Positions 56,159 through 64,000 of a DNA stretch of 64,000 nucleotides are shown in pieces (the stretch's first letter is position 1; each line of letters opens with the position of its first letter). Where the stretch lies: NCBI GenBank assembly GCA_902728285.1, contig CACVBU010000598.1:896203-960202 (forward strand). Reading direction: 5' to 3'. Below the pieces are notes generated by a model. The model was not told the DNA's origin. It ran no database searches and saw only the letters and a program-made list of their open reading frames with translations. Source of the DNA: Clytia hemisphaerica (taxonomy: Eukaryota > Cnidaria > Hydrozoa > Leptothecata > Clytiidae). Made by a program: the position numbers and the translations under genes.

Positions 56159-56873
56159 TGAAAACAGTTACCAAAGACTCGTCAAAACTTCGTAAGTGTG
56201 TCATACTTTTGGTGGTATACTCATCTTGTCTTGATGTATTCCATCTGGCAAGACCCTCAACCAAGTAAGCTTGAAAGTTGATGGCACTGGCACGCTTTCC
56301 TGGGATGAATGAACGTATGTGGCCATGGAATTGTTCCAATGAGCTGCTCCCTCTTGCACATCTGAAGTTTGGCAATTCCGTCACTACCTTGGTTTTATCG
56401 GGAATCTTCCTTGTGTGACCAGTGGTGATGTACAATGAGATGGCTTCCCGTTTGTCTTTCTTCTTACCATGCTGGACCTCATCTTGAACCTGATCCTCCT
56501 CTTGGTCTTGAACTTGAGGCTGAATCTGATCAGGATCTTGAATACAACGGATATGCTTCTTCTGTTCCTTGTAGATCTCAATCATATCAGGCTTGAAAAG
56601 AGGTTTTCCAAGCGTATCTGTGACCCCAGTATATTTCAACAAGAGATCTTCGATTGACTTGGTGGTAGCTTCAACACCTCTTGTTCTTCTCCTGCAATGT
56701 AGTGTCAGCTCTGCTTTGGTAATGGCTTTTTGAACAGCTTGATCTGTTGGTGCTGGAATCTTCATTTTAAAGATCATTTGCTCTCGCTTTGCCTTGACCA
56801 GGAGCTTGTAGTCTTCCGCATTGGCGAATGAAAGTTTGATACAGGGGATGCTGTTCTGATGTACAACCCTCAC
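56073..56873 (-). CDS. Transposase-like gene, middle segment with candidate catalytic Glu
   Basis: The useful part starts near FANAEDYKLLVKAKREQM and ends at PPNKHTGE; residues outside overlap neighbouring frames. It carries the basic motif LHCRRRTRGVE, a charged linker, and FRCARGSSSLEQFHGHIRSF (E180 of this frame). The last resembles the T/S-N-x-x-E block that supplies the third catalytic acid in MULE-type transposases. Then SAINFQAYLVEGLARWN. Both ends show frame changes: near 56840-56860 (a few residues probably also lost) and at a TTT run near 56090. Confidence 0.65.
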   Translation of the reverse strand: MRVVHQNSIPCIKLSFANAEDYKLLVKAKREQMIFKMKIPAPTDQAVQKAITKAELTLHCRRRTRGVEATTKSIEDLLLKYTGVTDTLGKPLFKPDMIEIYKEQKKHIRCIQDPDQIQPQVQDQEEDQVQDEVQHGKKKDKREAISLYITTGHTRKIPDKTKVVTELPNFRCARGSSSLEQFHGHIRSFIPGKRASAINFQAYLVEGLARWNTSRQDEYTTKSMTHLRSFDESLVTVFNEKHKQIYGKPFNQRAPPNKHTGEAIWC

Positions 56874-58014
56874 TGAACCTTCTCATGAAATGGTATATGT
56901 CAAGTCGGATCAGCATTTCTAGCCATTCATGAAACAGCTTATGGTAGCGGTTCACACTTCCATCACTCTCGCAACAATCACGGTCAACATACATCACACG
57001 CGGTGGAGGAACATTTGCGTTCTTGTATCGCTCCATCAGACCATCAGCAAGAGGCTTCAACTTATCAAGAGACTCTGATGTTGTCAATATGCTATTGAGA
57101 ATTGCGCCATACTCGTTTGATACATTTGTCACCCACTTTGCTTTATGCCTTATCTCACCAGCCAGTTTGTTTAGTATCTTCTCTGTTGAATCGAACTTCA
57201 AAATGTCACCAAACTGTGATGTTACTTGAGCCTTGCATTCATCGAGGCGTGTCACAACATCTTTGACATAGGCTGCAATAAACCAGCGAGCTTGTGGTAA
57301 TTGTCGATAAGCTGGAAATGGCAAAAACTCAATCTCCTCGGCACCTCTAAAAAATGATACCTTATCTTTGTACTTCTTGCAGTGATCTAGGTAAATCATG
57401 TTTTGTTTAACCCAATGTTCGCTATGCATTTCATGTATGGAATTTTTCATTGCATGAGAACTATTGCCTAATGTACGAGATTTCATCAAAGATATCAAGG
57501 ATTTATCACATGCGTAAATACCTGTCAGAACTGCTGGAAACAGGAGTTGCTTATGCAAAGGTAGTTGCTCAATAAGACGAGAATCATAACTTTGAAAGTC
57601 CTTCCCACAGCGACGACAATGTAGCTTTTCAGTTGCCAAATAATAAAAATCATTGACATCAAGTACATGACGTAGCCTGTTGTAAAGTCCTTTAGATGTT
57701 AATCCCTTACCATTACATTCTGATCTAGGACAATCAAACTCAAATGCATACATCTTTCTTGGCATCCACAAAAACAGTCGACGCATAGTATACTCTGCTG
57801 GATTGGGTTTTTTGACAGCATCATCATTGATTTCTGGCGGATGATGCCAAAGTTTCATAGGTCTTTTCATCCTATCTTCACCTTCTGTTTTCGAAAACAG
57901 CTCTTGTCCCAACCATTGAGCCTCTGTTTGGTTCAAAGATTCTAACCAACGTTCTGGGACTCTTCGGGTGTAATCATTAGGCTGCCTGGCAAATAACGGG
58001 GGAGACTTTTGGGG
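56767..58014 (-). CDS. Transposase-like gene, exon 2: DUF6729-like zinc region and DDE core
   Basis: The exon begins at an acceptor (TTTTAG, 58015-58020) with PQKSPPLFARQPNDYTRR in the phase left by exon 1. Counting from SLNQTEAQW at 57936: WMPRKMYAFEFDCPRSECNG (C69, C74) and LHCRRCGKDF (C107, C110) form a zinc site like that of DUF6729 proteins. DILKFDSTEKI (D249) and PRVMYVDRDCC (D318) sit like the first two acids of an RNase-H-fold transposase, with LDIYHFMRRF (H349) like the C/H motif that follows in MULEs. This is my inference; the family has no settled function that I know. The frame fails after HPLYQTFI, near 56840. Confidence 0.7.
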   Translation of the reverse strand, partial: PQKSPPLFARQPNDYTRRVPERWLESLNQTEAQWLGQELFSKTEGEDRMKRPMKLWHHPPEINDDAVKKPNPAEYTMRRLFLWMPRKMYAFEFDCPRSECNGKGLTSKGLYNRLRHVLDVNDFYYLATEKLHCRRCGKDFQSYDSRLIEQLPLHKQLLFPAVLTGIYACDKSLISLMKSRTLGNSSHAMKNSIHEMHSEHWVKQNMIYLDHCKKYKDKVSFFRGAEEIEFLPFPAYRQLPQARWFIAAYVKDVVTRLDECKAQVTSQFGDILKFDSTEKILNKLAGEIRHKAKWVTNVSNEYGAILNSILTTSESLDKLKPLADGLMERYKNANVPPPRVMYVDRDCCESDGSVNRYHKLFHEWLEMLIRLDIYHFMRRFSEGCTSEQHPLYQTFIRQCGRLQAPGQGKARANDL

Positions 58015-58504
58015 CTAAAATGGAAAATAATCATCAAGAATTTATACCACCTAAAATCAAAAAAAAATTAATGTGTGCCCCGAGCTTATTGGTGGAAATG
58101 CATAAAAGATATTTTACTTATGAAATGAAAAAAAAGTAATGCTGCTTTGACAAGAAGGCCTAGATTTTTAATTATAAATTATAAATTATAACAAATTATC
58201 AGACTATTAGCCTGAGGTTGAAGACCCCAAAAGATTCAAGAATTTTTCCCCCCCGGGACCCTCACCCTTTGAAAAAATTGTGGTAGAAAAAAGAAGTAAT
58301 TCATATATAAATTGCTTAGCAGTTCCAAGCTATTATCAGCTTCATGAGCTTTAATCATTTGAGTAATTATATTTCAAGCAAACTTAGTGAAGTGATTTTT
58401 ACATAAGTAACAGTACATAAGGTTCCCCAAAATAATAGTATTTCTATGCCCCCTCAATAGATTTGAAAAGATGCGATAATAGAAAAGTGAATAGAAACTC
58501 TTAC

Positions 58505-59065
58505 TGATTTCGGAACATTTCTATGCTGTTCCGCTTGCACTGTTTGTCTCGGCGGTTTCGTTGAGGAGCTTGGATTGTCTGGCTTGGGTGTCGATGGGTC
58601 ATGTTGACGTTGCGGCATGTTCTTCACAATCACCTTCCCATGTTTATTAAAAACAGCTTTGATTGGGCTGACAATTTTACAATCTTCTGATCGCTTCTTT
58701 GATGGCGGCGATGTTCCAATGGAGGCGTATTGGAATCGAGATCTTTTCCCAGATGGTGATGTGGTGGTTGCTGAAGAAGTCGATTGAGTAGCCATAGGAG
58801 TTGAAATTGATCTTGTTGATGGTGTTGAAATAGATATTGTTGATGATGCTGAGCCATGATAACCACAATTACATTTGACAGGGTTTTTAAAAAGATCGAA
58901 ACCAGACCTATTGGATTGCAATGGGCAAGATTTAACCATCTCAAATTTCACATGCCATTGAGAAGACTTTGGTGGATATTGTCCTCGTTTCAAGGGTTCC
59001 CCAGCAGCAAACTTCTTGAGGCGATCACGCCAATCAGAGTTTGACAATGCCTTATGAGAAGACAT
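58505..59065 (-). CDS. Transposase-like gene, exon 1
   Basis: ATG at 59065 opens a 187-codon exon ending TCA|GTAAGAG. The intron (58015-58504) is GT-AG and phase 0. The peptide starts MSSHKALSNSDWRDRLKKFA, has KCNCGYHG, then a Ser/Thr-rich disordered region with short basic patches (GKRSRF, SKKRSE) that could be nuclear signals. With the following segments the gene would encode roughly 1,300 residues if its two frameshifts were absent. Confidence 0.6.
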
Positions 59066-59636
59066 TGTTTTTGTTTTAAAAAAAACAGTTTTTCAAAATT
59101 TAAACTTGATGTTTTATTTCTTTGATACAATAATTTGGCAGAATCTAAAAGAGAATCGAAAAATCAAATAACAGGATAAACCGCTTTGTCAAGCAAATTT
59201 ATTTTACAAAATCATAGAAATTGTGACATTAAATCATGTTTTGATCAACAAAGTTTGATTACTGAATTTGATAAAGTAAGTTTGACAGACATTATAATTT
59301 AATCTGATAGAACTAATTGCTTTAAAAAAGTTGTGAGAATTCAACTAAAAGGTTAGATTAAAAAAAATTGATCTGACATTAGTCAAGGTATAGATATATA
59401 TAATTAATCCACAATAAATTTCAGATTTATTTTGCTAAAATTGATTATAATAGTTTACATTATAATTGATATCGGTTGATTGAATAGTTATCGATTAAAA
59501 CCGATTCAAATCGATATATTGATTTAAATTGATATATTTAATGTTTAAAATTTTTGGTTAGCTCCAATTAGCTCAACCATGATAATCAAATTTTTCAATA
59601 CAATAGCTACGTACACCATACTTTATATAATCTATA
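59066..59636. other. No gene; AATCGATA-rich AT stretch
   Basis: GATATCGGTTGATTG, ATCGATATATTGATT and similar strings (59460-59545) foreshadow the repeats that follow. Possible promoter side of the transposase-like gene, but no clear motif. Confidence 0.4.
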
Positions 59637-60023
59637 CCCAGTCAGTCGATGTCAATCAAACAGATTGAAAGCAGAATCAATTGAACGCAATTGAATAATT
59701 GCAATTCGATTGTCAAACGCAAATTGAATCGTCCACGCTAAAAAGTCCTAACGGTGTGATCCAATTTAATTTAAATCGCAATCAAACTCAGCGAACACAA
59801 TCATAATCGAACGAAATCGAAGATTAATTAAATGTTATTGATCGAACCAATCTAACACCTTACTTGAATGTAATCAAACACAATTGAATATTACCCAGGC
59901 ATCGGTCGTTCGATTGAGATTCGATTACCTTGACAATCGAATCGCAATTATTCTATCCCGTTCGATAAAATTTGTTCGGTTGCGATTTTTGTTTGAAGTT
60001 GTTCGATTGACACTGTCTGGCTA
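59637..60023. repeat. AATCGA-rich inverted-repeat element (copy 1)
   Basis: CCCAGTCAGTCGATGTCAAT on the left faces GTTCGATTGACACTGTCTGG on the right. The arms consist of TCAATCGAAC/GTTCGATTGA variants. It resembles 60848-61398. Confidence 0.7.
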
Positions 60024-60573
60024 TACTCATAATACACCTTTCCTGTAATTCGTAAAACTAATGCGCGCGCATTATTTTGATGCTCTCCACCGTTTGGTCT
60101 CTGGAGGTAAACAAACCCGTTTTTGCCTGCATTCCCTTAGGGAAAGTTGGTTTTTTTGAGCTTTTCTTAAGTTCTGTCGAACAAAATCCCCTCAAATTTT
60201 AGTATGTTCAACCTATTCATGATATTATACCACCCTGAAAATATTTTGCCAAAAGAAGATCGCTGTCAAAAGTTAGAGGCTCAAATCCCAATTTCCCTAA
60301 CCCCTCGCAGGCAAAAACGCGTTTTTTACCTCCCAAACAATTTTATACACAACGGTGGAGCGCACATTTTCCCGGGCCATTTCTGAGAAATTTGAATTAC
60401 GGGAAAGGTGTATTTATATATAATCCATACTCATGATTTTTTTGGTCTCAATTAGCTTATGAGATTTCTATCAATTATCTATTCTAAGAGATTTCTAATC
60501 CAGACTCTCCCCACTCAATCAAACAGTCGTAATTGATAAATTGATAATTGATTTAAATCGCTAGATAATCAAT
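60024..60573. other. No gene seen
   Basis: Spacer between two repeats, with a 60-codon frame of no recognisable kind. AATTGATAATTGATTTAAAT-like DNA begins near 60520. Confidence 0.4.
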
Positions 60574-60795
60574 TACCGCGAAATTGGGTAACTTGCATCA
60601 GTGGAGGCTAACATGCATAGCCCTCAAATGAATGACCTGGCTGGTCATTAAAATACAACTACGCAGCTCTGCTCGCAGCTCTACTCTACCATTTTTGTTT
60701 TGATTTAACTTTGTATTTTATTGACCAGCAAGGTCATTCATTTGAGGGCTATGCAAGTTAGCCTCCACTGATGCAAGTTACCCAATCTCACGGTA
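60574..60795. repeat. 222-bp foldback, TACCGTGAGATTGGG family (copy 2)
   Basis: Same family as 41180-41389 (about 90% alike), TA on each side. The left end is TACCGCGAAATTGGG, two changes from the other arm. It carries a short CAGCTCTGCTCG duplication in the loop. Confidence 0.9.
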
Positions 60796-60847
60796 CCAAT
60801 CGATCGATCAGTTATCTATTAAAATATATAATCGATAGCTAATTCCA

Positions 60848-61398
60848 GACGGTGTCAATCGAACGAATCGAACGCCGAATCAATCAAACGCAATTGGACG
60901 CAATCGAATAATTGCAATTCGATTGTCGAACGTAATCGAATCGCAATAGAATATTACCCAGGATTTGCTGTTCGATTGCTTCGATTGCGTTCGATTGTAT
61001 TCGATTACTTTCGACTGTTTTCAATTGCGTTTGATTGATACAATTGTATTAGATTTTATTCGCTTTGGTATGGTACTTCAAGCACTTCGGCCGCCCATGC
61101 TAAAAAGCTCATACATACAACATAGTGATCCAATTTAATTGAATCGCAATAAAACTCATCGAGCATAATCGTAATCGAACGAAATCGAAGATTAATCTAA
61201 TGTAATTGACAATCATTCAAACCAATCTAACCTTACTCGAACGCAATCGAACACAATCGAATATTACCCAGGAATCGGCCCTTCGATTGAGATTCGATTA
61301 CGTTCGACAGTCGAATCGCAATTATTCGATCACGTTCGATTACGTTCGATTGGTTCGATTGCAATTTTTGTTCGAAGTTGTTCGATTGACACCTCTGG
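60848..61398. repeat. AATCGA-rich inverted-repeat element (copy 2)
   Basis: CCAGACGGTGTCAATCGAAC on the left faces GTTCGATTGACACCTCTGG on the right. Arms are long runs of TCGATTGCGTTCGATTG variants. GAATATTACCCAGG occurs twice inside and once in copy 1. Confidence 0.75.
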
Positions 61399-62317
61399 CT
61401 AATTGAGGTCAAAAAAATTGTAAATATCGATTAGAGATCGATTAGACAACAATGGATATCAATGAGCAATCGATTAATTTTGACTATCTATCGATCAATA
61501 TCGATTACCTTGAGGTATCGACTATTATCGCTTATTATTCATTGTTTGTCTACATTGATGAACTATCAATATCCTTAATATTGATTACAGTACCTTAAAA
61601 GTATCAATAGTCGATAAAAGACATATCCATTGATTATTAATCCATCGCATCGATTGGATCGATAGCAATCAATAGCTAATCGAGGTCACAAAAATTGTGA
61701 ATATCAATTAGCTAACGATCATCATTTTATAGTAAAATTTTCCTCTGAAAAATTTGCAAGCAGCATGAAATACAAGGAGATCACTGCCACTGGTCATAAA
61801 CACAAATGTTTTCTATGTCCATTTATTTATCGTATCTGGTCCATAACTTCATGGAAAATATATCAAGTTCTCCTAAATTTTTACAAGAGTTGTACCTAAG
61901 TATACTTTATCAAATCCAAGTAAAGCTTTTTTCTGAAAAAATCTGTATCCAACATGAAGAGTCAAAATAGATCATGTTTACATTCATAACATGACAACAG
62001 GTCCTGTCTGAAGTAGTCAAATTACACAACAAAAAAGTAGCAATAACCACCCAAATCATCAAGAAAGGAGAATGATATTACTTAAAAATAAAGTTCAATT
62101 ATTCCTATGTATTTATTACCTAGATTTAGACGTAAATTTCATAAAATTTGAAGCATTTCCAGTCGAAAAATCCAGCATGAGAAATCTCGCTTCGCCATCT
62201 TGGCTTCCCCTACGACAAATTCAAACCAATCTGATCGCGCGAATTCTCTAATTTTGCCGTGAACCAATCAAAACGCGGGATTTCAAAATAAAGCAATATG
62301 ATTGGTCAACATAGAGA
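61399..62317. other. No gene; worn ATCGAT repeats then plain AT-rich DNA
   Basis: ATCGATTAG/ATCAATAGC variants continue to about 61720. Nothing supported after that. Confidence 0.45.
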
Positions 62318-62440
62318 AATAGAGAATTCTTTTGTCGAAAAATAGAGAAAATAGAGAATTCCCGTGAAGTGATTGGTTAGAATTCTCTATTTTTCTCTAT
62401 TTCAACAAAAGGCCTATTGTTCAAATTCTCTATTTTTGAT
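62318..62440. repeat. Inverted AGAGAATTCTCT repeats
   Basis: AGAAATAGAGAATTC, AAATAGAGAATTCCC and AGAATTCTCTATTTTTCTC recur on both strands, able to fold into hairpins. A similar GAATTCTCTAATTTT is at 62240. Confidence 0.6.
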
Positions 62441-62580
62441 GGAATCCCGAGTGCTTTCCTTTACACCAGAAAACACCATCGCCGCACAGCAAACTTACGC
62501 AATTCATAACATATTATACCGAACTGGCAAAAGACGGGGGTAATGTTATTATAATATGGGTAAAAGTACCCCTTTTTTAA

Positions 62581-62704
62581 ACTGACTGAAATTCGAGCCG
62601 TTACTAGCAACCCTGCGGGACCCAAGGCGCCGAGTATGCACCCGGCACAGTGACAAGCCGTTACTAGCAACCCTGACCCTACCTAATTGATTGGTAATGA
62701 CCCA
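62581..62704 (+). repeat. Second copy of the GCCGTTACTAGCAACCC cassette
   Basis: It matches 44714-44838 over about 120 bases with only a few differences, without the 47-bp arms. GC-rich compared with surroundings. Confidence 0.85.
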
Positions 62705-62822
62705 ATACCCCCTGAACCACGGAATGACGGATAGGAAAAATTAAAAATGATACTTCCGACCGTCAAAAGATGATACTTCTGATTGTCGAAGATACTTCCG
62801 TCCGTTCACGGAAAAAAAATTC

Positions 62823-64000
62823 AACCCTAAATTTAGGTATTCACGCACAAACTTTTGCCAATTCACGTATTCACGCGCGAAAAAAACAATTTTCACGTTC
62901 ACGCACCAATTTTGCTTTTACATCTTTGGTTAAACGATTGTGACCTTATTGGGCTAAATTTAACTTTTGTATGGTCTCTTTTAAACAGATTGACCTATTC
63001 TTATACCAAACATTTTCGCCAATATATAAAGTTTTTTGCTAGTTTTGTGACTTTATTCTCGATATCGTCGACTTTTTAAGGCCTCTTTTACAGCTATTTA
63101 AGCTTTCATAAAGCAATATTTTAGGTCTGCCGCGACAAAGTTACTTGCTTGTTACGGGAGGCAAAATTAAGCCTTCCCCCAATAATTTCTTCCTCGCAGA
63201 CCCGTAAGATGTCTTTTATATTGAGAATCAATTAAAATCGAGGTTTGGGCCAATGATGGTCTGAGAAGTCGTAGACTTCAACACAGGCTTCATAGAGGTG
63301 GTGCTGTGGTGGAACTAGAGGACGCGAATTCTAAAGATGAACTCCCCCCCTATTGGAGGGAAGAAAATAATTGGCGAATAAGAACGCGAGCGAAGCGAGC
63401 GCGAAAATTTTTCGACAATTTTCGCTTTCCTTTGTTATTGAAAAACGGCCTTAATACGCTATTGTTAGCCAAGTATGCCTTGTTTGGTCACACAATTTTT
63501 GATTTTATTTAACACTGGCCATTTGTTGGCAAAAATATGGTAAAGCGAGCGACGTAGCTGCCGTGCCCGGTGCGGCGTTCCAAGAATTTTGCCCAAGAAA
63601 AAATTTAAAATTTAGAATGCCTATGTATTGTATTGTAGTAGCAATATAAGTGAATACGGAGAGATGACCATATCATTTAGTGCTGACGGAGAAAATTTTA
63701 TCTAGACTCATTCGTTGGATGCAGTATTTGTATCACAAAAGCTGTCATTAAAAAATGCAGAAAAATAACAAAAATATTTGTTTAGATATCGTAAAGTTTA
63801 ACTTATTTTGAATAACCTCACCATGACAATAAGTCAATAGGAAATCCAAGATTGTGCGAGCGAAGCGAGCAAGAATATTTTACTGGTTAAAATAGCGGAA
63901 TAGACTCATCTTTTTTGAAAATGTTTCTTCATGAAACTCACTATAAATAGTTTTATACCGAAATACCGTTTTTTATTGATAAAAATATCGAAATACCGAC
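62823..64000. other. No gene seen
   Basis: TTCACGCGC variants repeat at 62838-62905. GCGAGCGAAGCGAGC occurs near 63386 and 63846. TACCGAAATACCG at the right edge resembles 50085-50160. A 68-codon frame at 63306 has no recognisable domain. Confidence 0.4.

Larger units (their letters stand above)
50277..62822. mobile_element. Candidate 12.5-kb DNA transposon (inferred limits)
   Basis: Bases 50277-50338 (AATTTTTTTTCCGTGAACGG, then GGAAGTATCTTCGAC) are the inverted match of 62760-62822, differing at two or three bases over about 62. Between them lie the tRNA-like pseudogene, three minisatellites sharing one motif, the transposase-like gene (54716-59065) and several inverted repeats. No target duplication is clear, and a related GGGAGTATCATCGACGGGTC occurs alone near 5831, so the paired ends may also be two independent small insertions. 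Confidence 0.45.

Overview
This is nuclear DNA of an animal, most likely an early-branching one (cnidarian-grade is my guess; the species cannot be read from the sequence). The evidence is spliced genes with GT-AG introns, a metazoan-type 11-exon TRAP1 gene, a CCDC169-like coiled-coil gene, jockey/CR1-like non-LTR retrotransposons, and an AT-rich background full of small inverted-repeat DNA transposons (MITEs). There is no operon structure and no bacterial or organellar gene.

Layout. 1-9.4 kb: a 5'-truncated LINE on the minus strand, the 3' end of a second LINE at 4.8 kb, and a string of MITEs and foldbacks, including a 1.35-kb element with long AT-rich terminal inverted repeats (TIRs) and an apparent 6-bp target duplication. 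9.86-10.56 kb: a two-exon gene for a small secreted cysteine-rich protein. 10.74-22.83 kb (minus): TRAP1, the mitochondrial HSP90, reconstructed in 11 exons that keep one frame for 721 codons. Its introns hold at least seven MITEs or foldbacks, a 48-bp minisatellite and one unexplained coding exon that could share TRAP1's mitochondrial presequence. 23.2-29.1 kb: palindromes, a scrambled LINE, and two head-to-head TTAA-flanked elements. 31.4-36.6 kb: a one-exon acidic protein with a cyclin-binding-like motif, and the eight-exon CCDC169-like gene, both minus strand. 36.8-50.1 kb: mostly DNA transposons, among them a 3.2-kb element full of TGTGGCTAA motifs.

50.28-62.82 kb: two inverted ~62-bp copies of one sequence face each other across 12.5 kb. 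Between them lie a tRNA-like pseudogene, three minisatellites built on one shared ~25-bp motif, a spliced gene with a DUF6729-like zinc region and an RNase-H-type (DDE) transposase pattern broken by two frameshifts, and AATCGA-rich inverted-repeat elements. I propose, as inference, that this is one large decayed DNA transposon of a poorly described type.

Only TRAP1, the CCDC169-like gene, the secreted protein and the 31.4-kb gene look like host genes. Many small elements share a TA-flanked terminus beginning CCGT, which suggests that one transposase family moved several unrelated-looking MITE families.
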